Positions 23,870 to 45,323 of a DNA stretch of 64,000 bases are shown piece after piece. Both the position numbers and the translations under genes were made by a program. The notes under the pieces are model-generated. The model was given only the letters and a program-made list of their open reading frames with translations. It was not told the origin of the DNA and ran no database searches. The DNA comes from Urechis unicinctus (Eukaryota > Annelida > Polychaeta > Xenopneusta > Urechidae). The stretch spans positions 54,102,767-54,166,766 of the forward strand of contig CM067358.1 of NCBI GenBank assembly GCA_034190875.2, written 5' to 3'. Every line of letters starts with the position of its first letter. Positions within the stretch are counted from its first letter, which is position 1.

Positions 23870-25628
23870 CATGGTGCCTGAGGGGGGAGGAATACGATCG
23901 ATGGTTTCTGAGAATTGGTGCAAAGCTTAACATTCACTCGCCTTTAACGTCACAGACATGAATGCTTGAGACGGATCAAAGTTGTCTCTTTGATCAAAAG
24001 TCAAGTGGAAAACGCACTCGATTAAGAACTGTATACTCTGCGACTCAATTCTATCGTTAGGTCTGAAGCAGTATACTTCGACATCGCGCAAGCGCAGTGG
24101 GAAACAGCGGACGCTGTCGTTGCTTCCGCTTCATTGAACCTGGTGACGCAGTAACAAGTAGGTTATATATTTCTCCAGTTAAAACCATAGAGTATTATCA
24201 TTACTCATGGTTAAACAGTGTTGGTTTGTCGCCGAGACCTAGACGTCACTATAACGCTCTTAATATTGGATTAGTTGCTGGGTTGTGGGGGTGAGGTGTG
24301 GACACAGAAAATGCAACGATATCTCTGACAGGTTCAGTATCTCGGGCGAATATACTCTTGACTTACTTGCAAATGATCAAACACCTTCCTGGTCCACTTA
24401 CCAAAACATATTACTGACAATGGGAAGGAAATACGACGCCTCAATGTGCAACCATAGCAAAAAATAAAGTCAACGTGATGGGAAATGTGGACCACTTTAA
24501 TCTTTAATAACTCCAGCAATTATTGTGCGATGGTAAACATTTTAACATTTGCTGGTAGTTTAACTAATTATATTTTATCCGGAAAATGTTTTATTTACCC
24601 AAGCGCCCGGTCATGAAAACTTGGATCGCATATTGAATCGTCGATTGCAGTCTGATTTTCATCCTAGGCTATTGTTTTCACAAGTTGATATCAATGATGT
24701 GTACCTATTCTTAAGTCGACTGCGTCAATTCCTGCGCGATTAGCAAAAAACATAGTATCTAATGCTCTATATTCAATCGTTCAGAACATTTAAATCTCGA
24801 TAATGATGATGATGATAATGATGATGATCGTGATGCCCATGGGCATATACGGATAGCCATTATAGATACACAGATACGGATAGCCACGCGGTATATATAC
24901 CGCGTGGCTACATATATGTTGTCGTGGAGAAACATGGCGAACAATTCTTTTTTCATCAAAAGCAATATCATCATCATCATCACTTTCTAGTGGCCAAGAT
25001 AGATGGATAATGCAAATTGACGACTTCACGCAATCCATTTGTGCTATCGATGCACAAAATATTAGTTGGAAAATAATCAGGAAACTTTTATAACTCAGAC
25101 TTTTACCAAATTTCCCGATCTACCAATATACCTTTTGTTAAGTCGTCAAATGTCATAAATCACATTAAATCATTACCAATGTGGATGCGCCATCAGAAAA
25201 TATCCACGAAAACGACGGCATTTATCGTCGCCGTACGGAGCATGTCGAAAGTTCCTCTTCGTACGGTAGAGGTCGATGGGAAGGTCAGCTTAGCAGCGTA
25301 ACTCGAACCATCAAATTTGTGGATGCAGCAATAAGTGTTAATATCAACCTCACATTCCAAAACCCAATACTCCATTTCGACTTTTATCGACGACAATGTC
25401 ATAAAAAAACTGATTGATATGGCGCCATTACCAATTTCTCGAAATATTGCTTGATCCATCCATCAGCATAGATCGCTTCGATTCAACATCAACATCAATC
25501 ATACATTTATATCCCTTAATTTAGTATCGTTACTATTGTACAAAACAAATGACTTTTGCTACAGACCGTGGAATTCCGAGAGATTTTGACATCAGTACCT
25601 CGCTGTCAAGTCGATAGCTTGTGGCGCC
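23870..25628. other. Intergenic with palindromes and GAT repeats; 5' flank of the CABIT gene
   Basis: No exon is recognised. Notable are a GAT-type microsatellite at about 24801-24830 and a matching ATC run at about 24965-24983, which are inverted relative to each other, with two palindromes between them. ORFs of 60-88 residues here show no protein features. Confidence 0.4.
24881..24910. repeat. 30-bp perfect palindrome
   Basis: TAGCCACGCGGTATA is followed directly by its exact reverse complement. A second palindrome ATGCCCATGGGCAT is at 24833-24846, and ATACGGATAGCCA occurs twice just upstream. The TAGCC/GGCTA ends recall the nearby TAGC-family elements, but no 9-bp duplication flanks it. 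Confidence 0.85.
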
Positions 25629-27203
25629 ATGGAGGGAGCGCTGTGTGACCGATTCACCTGGTCCGGGAAGCGTCATAAATTGCACCAGTTCATGGCGCTT
25701 TACGGACATCGACTGCCGCAAATTGTCATCGTGCGGGGATATTGTCGTGATGAGTGTGTGCACCAGTTTGCAGCAGAAGAGGTGCGTTGAGAATTATCAT
25801 TTGACTATGTGGGCCATATCATTAATGCGAATTCGATTACCTTGTATACCAAGAGGAGAAGAAGGTATGACGGGACTTTGTATACTGACTCATTTCGTGC
25901 GTGGTGGAATTAACAGATGTACTGGGTCTATGAAGTGGCGACACAGCCTCGGGTGGTACTGACGAGCGAGACAGGAGAGAATTATAGCTTCCCACTCGAC
26001 CACGCCTCCTCCTTTAAAGTGCAAAGACACGACGGCACTAAAAGTAAGATGATTCTGTATAGCATAAGACGGCACTAAAAGTAAGATGATTCCATGTAGT
26101 ACATGACGGCACTACAAGTAAGATGATTCTGTATAGCACATGACGGAACTACAAGTAAGATGATTCTGTGTAGCACATGACGGAACTACAAGTAAGATGA
26201 TTCTGTGTAGCACATGACGGTACTACAAGTAAGATGATTCTGTGTAGCACATGACGGCATTGCAAGTAAGATGAGTCTGTATATCACATGACGGCACTAC
26301 AAGTAAGATGATTTTGTATAGCACATGACGGAACTACAAGTAAGATGATTCTGTGTAGCACATGACGGTACTACAAGTAAGATGATTCTGTGTAGCACAT
26401 GACGGCATTGCAAGTAAGATGAGTCTGTATATCACATGACGGCACTACAAGTAAGATGATTTTGTATAGCACATGACGGAACTACAAGTAAGATGATTCT
26501 GTGTAACATATGACGGCATTGCAAGTAAGATGATTATATATAGCAACTACAAGTAAGATGATTCAGTATAACACAATTAAGATGGTTTTGTATAGCACAT
26601 GACGAATTAAGAATCGAGTGCATATGGTTTTAACTTTATTACAAGCGAGATATTCCAGTAACAGACTATGCTTTTCACGATAATTGCTTCGTTTGTTTCT
26701 TCTGTAGCCAGTGTGTTGCCTCTGGCGGAAGCAACACGGAGGTGTGTTCATAAAAAAGACCGTCTACTTTTGGTACATGCCGCAGCTGATCGCGAGCGAG
26801 CCCATTTCGCCAAAGTTGGTCCGCTAAGAAATGCCATCAAATACGAACAGCAATATCTTCTGGGACATCCCTTGATCGTCGGTGAGAACAGACTCCAATG
26901 CATCAAGTCCATCGACAGATTAACATTACAATAGCGTGTTGAATGTAGTAAAGAATCGAAGTTATCAATAGATGGTTGTGTTCAGATGAGGTGATGCCGG
27001 AGCGAAGGGTACTCCCGCTCAACGCGCCCATCCAGGTTGACGTAGCCACGGGTCTGACAGGCAAGACTAAGGAACAGTTTGTAAAATTCACCTCCATCCT
27101 GGAAACAATGGTCACCAAGTTCAAGAAAACCGATCCAGTGCTGGAGACTGGTAAGTATGTACATCGTAAATAAACACAAACTGAGCCAACAACAAACAAC
27201 TCT

Positions 27204-27302
<99 letters not shown>

Positions 27303-27357
27303 TGAATATATACATATATATATACATATATATATATCTTTATTTATATATATTTGT

Positions 27358-27407
<50 letters not shown>

Positions 27408-27875
27408 TACCTATATATCTATATAATATGTAAGCGAGGGAGTGTGTTTGTGCGCATATGTGTGTGTGTTCGTACGAGCATTCTCGATTATTGGGTCAAT
27501 TACACATATGCCATTTTAGGTATCCTGATGTTAGAAGAGGGACCCGTGAACCAATATATTTTCGCCAAACCACTTGATTTTAACAAGAAGCCCCCTTCAT
27601 TACCGAACCGACCTCCAGTGTCTCCAACCGGAGCAAGCGACCGTCAACATTCCACCCTGCCGTCTGATCTCCAAGACTGCTCGATTCAGGAAGTAACTTT
27701 CATTCTGAAGAACCTTCGCCTTGATTCGTTAGCGGCTGACTTTGAGGCGCGCTGCGTCGATGGCGCCTTGCTGATGGCTCTCGACGAAGACATTCTCCTT
27801 GACGAGTTCAAATGCAGTCGCTTTGACGCACGTAAACTGGATAAGTTTATTCGCGGTTGGAGACCTAAGACATAA
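25629..27875 (+). CDS. CABIT and SAM domain adaptor protein (GAREM-like)
   Basis: Five exons join in frame: 25629-25781, 25917-26043, 26708-26881, 26986-27150 and 27520-27875 (TAA), giving 324 residues. Residues about 10-230 fit a CABIT module: [19 protein letters not shown], then [19 protein letters not shown] and [11 protein letters not shown], further on [17 protein letters not shown] Pro-rich linker ([14 protein letters not shown]), a possible SH3 ligand, precedes a C-terminal SAM domain (about 255-322) with [33 protein letters not shown] and [14 protein letters not shown] proteins (GAREM, THEMIS) act as adaptors in receptor tyrosine kinase or antigen-receptor signalling to MAPK; GAREM also ends in a SAM-like domain. 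This protein is much shorter than vertebrate GAREM. The start ATG is the first in its exon, with an in-frame stop 42 bp upstream. The second intron begins with a minisatellite built on the splice donor. Confidence 0.85.
26044..26600 (+). repeat. 37-bp minisatellite containing repeated 5' splice sites, about 15 copies
   Basis: The array begins exactly at the donor of the exon 25917-26043. Each 37-bp unit reads GTAAGATGATTCTGTGTAGC followed by ACATGACGGCACTACAA, so every unit ends in a copy of the exon's last bases (GACGGCACTA.AA) and the next begins with GTAAGAT. The last units are shortened or rearranged near 26525-26600. The period is not a multiple of three, and reading into the array meets a stop within the first unit. 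Confidence 0.95.
27205..27430. repeat. CT and TA microsatellites
   Basis: About 32 CT dinucleotides are followed directly by several TA tracts, inside the last intron of the CABIT gene. ORFs here are by-products. Confidence 0.95.
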
Positions 27876-28956
27876 ATGAAGGGCGGTGTGTGGTGGGGGG
27901 GGGGGGGGGTGGAGATAGGTGAGGGAAAGTGACACCTCTACGCTTTGTTTGTACGCTACGGACGATTCGCAATTATGTTTTTCTGCAAATTTGCAATAAC
28001 CAAGACTTTGATCACCTGATTGAACTTCGTGAATGTTGACGTGGTAAGGTTTACAATAAACTGTAAAATGCGCAAATATTGGCGGGAGAGTGTGTTCCCA
28101 TTCTCCACTGTCCGTTGATCGTTCGTACTGACAAACAGTCTGCATCCATCATTTGTTTTCTAAGCTCCAATTAGATAGGCGCTTAATTCATTTTCTGTTA
28201 GTTCGTATGAATGCTTTGGCAGTTTGGATGTCAATTTGTGACCATTATACTTCATGAACAATCTGCAGAAACAGTTACCGCGCCACTGACTTGTTATGCG
28301 CGCGCATCTATTTTGCTCGCCGGGTAACCTATTTGAGCATAACTGCGCGAATTGCGTTCATCAACCGGGTTCATCCCTTTGTGTGTGCATGAAATAGTTT
28401 TTCGCATACGTATGCGTGTCAATGGGCGTGATATACAATTATACTCGTTGTCGCATTTCGACACAAGTGAACAAAGATACATTGTATTCATGTTCTGGTA
28501 GCAAGGAAAGGGTTTGTATTTCACAAATCACTTCATGTAAAAAACAAAAGAGCTCGTTTAAAGTGGGAATTCGATTTTTTTAAACTGGTGCACATTTGAT
28601 GGTTGTACGAAACCCCACAATTTTCACTTCGAATCCGTCTTCGTCTAGTTGCTGAAATGACTCGATGGTAACCACTTACTCAGAAAGCAAACTAAATCAT
28701 CGATAGCTGATCTTTATCAGCGCCTAGCAGTGAAAAGTAGAATAGTTCATACAGCAACAACCACAGTATTTGAACATAATCATTTACAAAAATAACAACA
28801 AAACTTGCTGATTTTCACGAAATTTTATATAGATATAAATATTAATGCTAAAAGCATGGATGATTAAAAGATAGGTAGATTCTCCCCACTCAGCAAAATA
28901 TTTTTGGTCATACTTATACTCTGGCATAGAAGTAATTCATACATTGTAAATCAATA
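27876..28956. other. Intergenic region between convergent genes; 3' UTRs
   Basis: No exon is recognised. A G-run lies at 27896-27910. Both neighbours end here, so the segment should hold their 3' UTRs. Confidence 0.45.
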
Positions 28957-30079
28957 TCACAAATGATGCCCTAAGTATACAACTATGTCATTCAATACAG
29001 CTTTGGAAAGCTCAAGACTTTCAAAAAAATCCACCATGGCGTGGAATCCCTTGTCGTAATGCGCCAGTTTGACCTCCACACCGGCAACCTCAAGCCGTTT
29101 GGCAAACATCACACCATCATCACGTAATACGTCATAATGTGCTGTAGCTATGTACGCTTTTGGCAGTTGGGCGAGTTGCTTTGCCATAAGCGGCGCGAAA
29201 TAAGGATCGGCGATAACCGATTTAACTTCTGACCACAATGTGGCATTTCCGAAATTGCTTTGGCTCGGACGATAAAATGTATGAAGAAATCTTTTGGGGA
29301 CCAGGTCATGACTTGTATATTCACCGTACTTAGAATGCTTTGCTTCCGACGAAGTGTGCATGTTGCTATTAAAGTCATCCGCCAAATGGAGTGAATCCCA
29401 CCCAAAAGCATACCATAGCCAGAAATAGGTCATCCAATATTTCGGAAGGAAGGAGTTGTCCTCGCTCTCTTGGTAGGATGGCGTGTTTATCAAATGCCTG
29501 TAGACAGGGCACGATGAGCAGCTGGAGACGGGGTCGCAGGGGGCGCTTGTCATCGCGCAACTTGAGGGACACAGCAGCGGCGAGATTGCCACCTGCGCTA
29601 GCACCTAAATTAAAAAAAACCAGCACCTGCTGTGGCAGCATCTATCAAAGCCTCGTTTCATCCTACTGTAATATGCCGATAAATATAGAAAGGGATGTGT
29701 TGATATGTGTTGGTATTTTAGACAAACCCACCACCCAGCGCGATTCTCGATGGGTCCACACCCCATTTGTCTGCATGTTCCATGAAATACACCGTGGCTT
29801 GTTCACAATCCTCGAAAGGAACTGGGTACGGGAACTCGGGAGCCAGTCGGTAGCTTCGATAAACCACAGCAAAAGAATCTTTATTAATAACTGAACAACT
29901 GCCACGTAATGGATCTCACATCTAGCCATAGAAGAAGGACTGGAAACGCAAAAGCAAAACGTGCGAACTCACTCGATGCTTACTATAACGATGCCTAATC
30001 TCCTCACCAACTCAGCCATCAGGAAATCGTCTGATTCTACAGTCAATATTTCAATTATATGAAACGAAATATAATCATG

Positions 30080-30130
<51 letters not shown>

Positions 30131-31363
30131 ACTCACTCACTCATTGCACTCATTCGTCTTTCACTTACTCACTAAATCACTCACTCTCTTCCTCATCCTC
30201 CACTCGTTCACTTACTCACTTACGCATTCCCTCATTCACTCACTCATTGCACTCAATAATTCCCCTACTCACTCAACCACTCACTCATTCATACATTAAC
30301 TCTCACACTTACTCATTTAATTACTGAACATTAACACGGCGCAATGGGGAACTTACTGGCTGCTTTAGTAACCCAGCCACCCCCATGAATCCACACGAGT
30401 GCAGGCCTTATTGCCGACGGAGTCAGGGCTTGGTAGATCCGCACGGGTACGCCATCAAACACATCATCTTCAACCTTTGAATGAAGAGCCAGAAGAGAAG
30501 GGTGTTTTATGACTGGAGTGCCCGTGACTGTGACCATCAGGGTCAACCAGTTTTGTATTGGTTTACAAGGTGAGTTCTAATCTATTCTCACCTTTACTCC
30601 TGACCAGTTTGTCTCTAAATGGAATGAGAACAATGGCTTCGTTGCTAGGGCCCGCGCGTTGACGAGACGGTCCCCTAGCCCCATATACTCGCCGGCAACG
30701 GCCTGCAGGCAAATCAACCAATTAAACATTAAGGCGTGATGGGGCGTGATGAGTGAGGCAGGGAAACATGTGCAAACTGGTAAAGCGTTTAAACCGACTG
30801 AAAATATAAATATATACGATGCGCCCTACAAATTAAATTCATATCCATAATTATCGACATTGGCCGAGCTCTATGATTGATTTGTGCCTCGTGAAATGAA
30901 ATTAATTAGAAAATTGGAATTAAACGTCTCTTTCTTTAACAACATAATATCGCGACGGTGATGGATGAGGATGATTGTGACGCATGAACAGCTCCACTTA
31001 ACGTGTCACCAAGCAATTGGAACATACTCGTTGCCAAGAAGGGCAAGGAAACCATCGGCGCTAGAACGAATATAACGAGATGGGGCGCCAATAAACGAGA
31101 TTATTCGAGTCGCGAATAACCAAGATAAGTGCACCTAGGCATCGAACCCATAACCTGTAAGTCGAAATAAAAAAGCTTATTAGGATAACACAGATTTAAG
31201 TTGTAAGCCATACCAGTCCACGAATGTATTTTCGCTTGGCATACATCCAAACGACCTGGTCCTGTTGTTCGATTTCAGGGCTGACACTGGCTAGGCCGTA
31301 GAAGAGATAGGCTGCCAACGCACCCGACGCCACCAGGATAACAAAGTTCACAACTGTTCCCAT
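28957..31363 (-). CDS. AADAC/NCEH1-like membrane esterase, one frame break in the last exon
   Basis: Six exons on the minus strand: 31363-31214, 30702-30592, 30474-30357, 30036-29973, 29853-29735 and 29604-28957. They encode about 402 residues, close to vertebrate AADAC (about 400). The N-terminus is a signal anchor (VVNFVILVASGALAAYLFYG), so the catalytic part should face the ER lumen. Hormone-sensitive-lipase-family hallmarks are present: oxyanion motif PALVWIHGGGW, DYRLAPEFPYPVPFEDCEQA, nucleophile motif GASAGGNLAAAV (usually GDSAGG), acid residue in HYDVLRDDG and His in KGFHAMVDFF. Expected substrates are lipid or xenobiotic esters. The summed coding length leaves one base over. The frame changes between LLIVPCLQAFD and NTPSYQESED at about 29486-29490, where the family usually has one extra residue, so a two-base loss or one-base gain fits. 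Either the allele is inactive or the base call is wrong. All other junctions are in phase. Confidence 0.85.
30080..30330. repeat. CT and ACTC simple repeats
   Basis: A CT tract is followed by degenerate CACTCACTCATTGCAC-type repeats, inside an intron of the esterase gene. The motif CACTCACTCATTGCAC recurs at the end of the SINE-like repeat near 47575-47590. Confidence 0.85.
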
Positions 31364-34300
31364 CGTCAGACAACGTCACCTGAGAGCAGACAACGTATCC
31401 GTGTAAACACAAGGGGGTCACAGGGTGAGACGTTTGTGACTCCTATCCATGTTCCCTGCTGTGGCTCTATGTTCCTCAGGAGCACCGGGAAGATGTTCAG
31501 AAAGAGTTTGGGATTATATCGGGGATCATATACACATGAAACAGCAGAAATATCAGCCAGAGAAATATAACAAGATAACAGAATTTCAACTGTATCAGAT
31601 CAGTGAATGTTGGGTATTGGAGCGATGTTTTCATAGCTCGAAGATTGCCATTTCGAATGTTTGCGACGATACATTGAACTACCCATATGAAATTGTACCA
31701 AGGTACATGGCAAATGCTAGGTGCCTTGGATTTATATTTGACGAAAACAATCGCCGCGGTTGACATTTGAAGTTTTTTTTTTTTTACATTTACAATAAGT
31801 TAATGAGTTTTCTCTTTTAACTACACATTCTTTTCCGGAAATTACTTTCGATCATAAGGTCAAGGTCGTTTGGTAACGAGGAACAATCCCGCCACACAGC
31901 ATATGAAAAAGGAATGTCGTCAAGCCATCTTCGTTAGTTTGGATAAAACACGACTTACCGTAAATTTGGTACAATTATCAATTACTGCACGCTGTGGACG
32001 CGATTACCTTACACAAACGATCACCAGAAGTTGACTCCATTCCAAACTTTACTTCAGTATTTGTACATCAAGCAGTTATTTGTTTCCCGATATACAACCT
32101 CTGTATGAACGACATAAAGTGATAGACCACACAAGCAGTGTAAGGCCACGTCATCGTCACCTCTTCATGGATAACGGAAGGCTCCCTGTCTGCTGGCCGA
32201 GCGTTCGTTGGCCAGATTCGCATCGCCGACTTCCTTATAGCGCTCAAGCAGAGAATCAAGGTTCTATTCAAATGATTTACAAAAATCCACATACCTGTTA
32301 TGCGAAGGAATGACAGACCCTCATTCTCTCGGCGACTAGAGGTGTATGTGATAACCGAGCTTGACATGCATGCAATACAGAGAATCCAAAGTTCATAGGC
32401 CGTTGACGCGTTCACATTGTCTTCGCTACAATATAAGCCTTCAACCATAGCCCTTAAGGTTTTCGCCCCATCGTCAAAAGGCTGCTCACCACGTTGTCCA
32501 TGAACAAAATACTAACAGATATACTCCTTGCTGTTTATGTCCATGAGTCAGGTGTGTCGTCAGTCGGCTTTTCAAGGACAGCTTTTCGAATGATGGTTTT
32601 GTTGCGGTTACGGGTAGGACAATACGGTGCTTAATTGCGGTTATTAAGATATTAAATAAGGATATCAGCTAAATGATAAAGATATAATCGATGATAGGGT
32701 TCCAGTCTGGTTTCAATATGATCAGTCCACTCATGGCTTGATGTTATGATGTTTTGATTAAGCAGTAGGTATGTTTGTAGATTAATGATGACATTCTGAT
32801 GCAGCTTTTGGTTAGTTGGTTGCTTAGAGGTACTGACCCATTCTCTCAGCACCCACCCCCACCCCACAATCTTAATCCCCGAATTTGTCCAAATTTTGGG
32901 AACCCCCATTACAACTTCATGTAATCATAATGGTCAACGAAGGAATCGATAATCATAACGCATTTTTCAGTATCCAAACTTGCTGTCAGCACAAATTTAA
33001 CCACCAGAGGAAAGAGATCCTTTAAATAAATATAAAGCCACCATTGCTACGTCACATTTTATTTTAATAGCTGAGGTGTTAAGTGCATGTCAAATGACTG
33101 CACTTTCCTACATACAATTGTGTATGATATTAAGTGAAGTATGCATCTTGGGTATTTATAGTTACATTCATCAACATCAAAGTCTCCACATTAAAAGTTT
33201 CGAGACACACTAAGCAAATGTCAACATAACACATTGATAAATTAAAATATACTAGATAAGAATGAGCGAATAACTTCTGTTGCTATGAGACGACACAAAC
33301 AGATCATGATCCGCTGGTGATGCAACTCTAGAAGAAAGACAGATCCGCAGGTGATCCGACTATTAGATGACAGACAGATCATGATCCACGTGTGATACAT
33401 ATACAGGCAGATCATGACCTGGGGCTGATCCGACTAGTAGACGACACAGCAGAAGAGACCACACATTTCCTCAATTATCACCCACAACAACATAACACAA
33501 ATGACATGAGGAGTGACCCGGACATTGTCAGTGGGAATCACAAGCTGGTTCACTTATGCTGTTAACTACCAGGTATACCAATGTCATGTTAAACTAATGC
33601 TGCCACCTGCAGGGGTGGGGCAACCTGCGGAGGAGGGGCCACCTGCAGGGGGAAGGCGGGCCACCTGTAGAGGTGGAGCGGAGTCAGCAGCTATGAATCA
33701 ACAACCCATAATGCGCATATACAAATGAAAAAACCCAACAAAGCACAACTGCTAAAGCAACTCGGGTGCATCAAAACAATACAGGAGATATGGCATAGAA
33801 TCGTGACTGGCAAGTTGACCGCGGTTACGTCCAGTTCCCATCTATTAACATGCGTTTGATGCAAAGCATGATTCCCATGGATGAGTAACTCACAACAATT
33901 ACCTTCAATGTCAATGGAATGAAATCTATACAAAATTTCACTCTGCTGTGAAATTCAATTATTGGTCCAAAAATAGGTCCGGGAAATACATTAGGCTGGA
34001 TGCAAGATAAGTAGAGGGTCAGGGGTGAAATTTCATGCTCTTCTCGACTGCACAGTACCCAACCTTAACATCAACACTCCTCACAGACAACATCTGCAGG
34101 TAGATACTAAACTTGGTACATTCTACCTGTGCAAACAGAGTAGTAGAAACAAAATGCATATACATTGCCCTGAAGTCAACAAGACACTAAATAGTCTTTG
34201 AGGAAAGCTATTTCATGTATAACCCAGTCTCATACTCGACACAAGACTTCCTTAGTATGCATTCAATTTAAACACAATTGCCCTCTAGCACATATCCAAT

Positions 34301-34937
34301 TTAAACACAATTGCCCTATAGCACATATCCAATTTAAACACAAATGCCTCATAGCAAACATCCAGTTAAAACACAATCAACCCACATCACACACCCAAAG
34401 TGTGCTAGTACTGTTAGACACCGGCAACCTCACAAGCACCTAAATGGATGAACTAAACAGGTCAAACGAGGTCATCAACTACAAGTTACCCCCCAGGGAG
34501 CCCCAATGGCAACCCAGGGATTCAGAGCAATTTCAATCCAGTTCAGGCCTCCCTCTTGCATAAAAGCCGTGATAATCTGTGCAGTTTGACTAGAGAGAGC
34601 AGGTCTCTTACGCGCACTACTGCACCAGTGAGGGCACATCACATGCAGCATACAGGGAATGACCAGCCGTATAAGTCACGTGGCCAATCACTGTGGAGTC
34701 ATAAACGCTGGCCAAGGTCATGTCGTCATGACCAACAGGTGCATCTCAGCTATGCCCTTCGTCATTGCCATACGATGACGAGTGAATGCGGGGAAAGACA
34801 ACGCAAAGCGCTTGTAAATGAGACACTGATAAAACATGTCACAGAGTTCTCCACCACTTGGCCATGATATCAACATGATAAAGTCTGCAGGTAGTGGCCA
34901 GGCAGGGCAATGCAGTGTCACGGCGTTGAGGCTGGCG
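31364..34937. other. 5' flank of the esterase gene and 3' region of MOB2
   Basis: No exon is recognised. Short repeats include diverged units with ACAGATCATGATCC near 33295-33430 and a GC-rich run of CCACCTGCAGGGG-like units at 33600-33680. The right part probably belongs to the MOB2 3' UTR. On the minus strand a tRNA-like B box (GGGTTCGATGCC) is seen near 31139-31150, without a tRNA fold. Confidence 0.4.
34262..34395. repeat. 33-bp repeat, 4 copies
   Basis: Units contain CAATTTAAACACAATTGCCC then TCTAGCACATATC, with increasing divergence to the right. They lie just 3' of the MOB2 stop codon. Confidence 0.75.
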
Positions 34938-42833
<7,896 letters not shown>

Positions 42834-44440
42834 GCGTTGTTTGAATTTGTCTCCCCTGCGACGATAATTTCTCTAATCCAACGAAACACAGTAGACTTGT
42901 CCGCGATTGTTTGAATGGCTGCAATGCGTTCTGTCAACTACGCAGCAAGCAGCGCCCCAAATGAGGCGAGTAACGATGGGCTACAAGGCAGCCAGGCGAA
43001 TACCCTAAGCTTTGTAGGGAAGGAGGCTGGCTCAGTAAATATAGCTCCCTGGCTGATCGCCTACGAGTTTGCTGAGGTCGAAGCGGATAATCACTCCTCC
43101 CCTTCCTATAGAGCAGAGTCGTTTAATCAGAGTGGAAAAACCTAGCATAAGCTCCCTGTGGACAGTTGCTATCGATGTGCACCAGTTCAGATAGCAACAT
43201 CTAAATATGAGCAGAATAATATAACGCAGAGAGGTGTGAACAGAAGCAGTTCTGCGGCAGGGTTTTGAGACGCCCACGGGTCACTTTGTTTGTGACACTT
43301 GTGTGTTGGAGGTGTGAAGAAGCGTCGATCTCCCTTAGAAGATGTACTCATCGATTGATTGACACAAGACAACTCCTGGATGACTGGTAAGCGTAACTCA
43401 ATCAAGAAAGATGAAAATTGGCGCCAACTCTGTTCTCGTTTGGATGTTTCTCGCGACCGACCTCACTGCGCAGCAGATTTGCGAGCAAACAGTGCATCAC
43501 CCAATGACCCGCGGCTAATGTCGACGCTAGAAGACATTGACACCCAGGCTAGTATAATTGTTGCTCTTATCACTTAAACTATTAACTGGTGTACGATTCC
43601 TTCGGGATAAATAGCACTGCGATGACGCCTAGATGATTTGGAGAGCGATATACCATCGACATTGAGCAAGAGCGTAAATAGGCACATAACACTGCCTAGA
43701 ATCGCTTTGTCAATTTAAGCCAATCACAGGGCCAGAATATCAGCTGATGGCAGCGGATTGGCTATAAGCAGAACACACACCACACGATGCCATGTTATGT
43801 AAACATGGAACACGTGGTCAATGAGGTCACCTCCTATGTGTACCACGCGATCGACGTCGTGATTATCTTAACAATTAAGACGGCATTGAAGACATCAAAC
43901 ATAAACATACAGCTACAGGCGTATCTGTGTTGGTTGAAATCAGGCCACGATGAAGCCAACTACAAACTCATCGTATGTCACTGACCTTTTACCTGTGCAC
44001 ATACACACAACTATCCACAGATATAATTGCAGCAACATTCTCAACCCAATCCCCCCCCAAAGAGGCCTACTGCTTGCTTCAAACGGCTAATAACTGTGTA
44101 TCTACAGATGTCTAAAGGGAACTTGAAAAATCACACAACTGGAAAGTGACACCCCCTAACAAAACAGACTGAATGATGTGGACCGCCCGCTTGGCCAGCA
44201 AATTATGAAAAACTGCGCACAACCAGACAACAGCTGTCATATAGATGACGTAAACCGCGTGGTTTGTAACCGATAGAGAAAGGCTATCGTTCGGTCACAT
44301 CAGCCGTGATCTGTAGCACTCATGGCATCACATCACTTTCTTCATCATTATGAACTGACTGACATCGTAAATCACGATCGCTCACACGAGTGAGGCAATT
44401 AGGGCTGTGGTGGACGGAATAACTCGCCTCATGTTCACGA
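42834..44440. other. Region between the two MOB2 first exons, nothing recognised
   Basis: It presumably includes the promoter of the proximal first exon. Plus-strand ORFs at 42915-43145 and 43359-43577 have no protein features. Confidence 0.4.
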
Positions 44441-44535
44441 GTCATGTCCAATAAACTATACATATACACACACTAAAGTATATACATATCTCCAGAAGTA
44501 CACGCACACATACATATGTACATTTACGCATTGTA

Positions 44536-45312
<777 letters not shown>

Positions 45313-45323
45313 TATATACGTAC

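Noticed and set aside
24881..24910. The 30-bp palindrome as a certain member of the TAGC family
   Set aside because: The ends match, but the flanks AGATACGGA and CATATATGT are not a duplication and the ACGTC block is missing.
30474..30592. In-frame TAG between esterase exons 2 and 3 as evidence of a pseudogene
   Set aside because: A pyrimidine-rich acceptor ending TTCAAAG at 30475 gives an in-phase junction to VEDDVFDGVPVRIY, so the stop lies in an intron.
31120..31160. tRNA-like B box on the minus strand (GGGTTCGATGCC)
   Set aside because: Only a T-arm-like piece is visible; no acceptor stem, D arm or anticodon arm could be formed.
42915..43145. Plus-strand ORF of 76 residues divergent from MOB2
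   Set aside because: It has an ATG but no domain, no splice partner and a composition like surrounding noncoding DNA.
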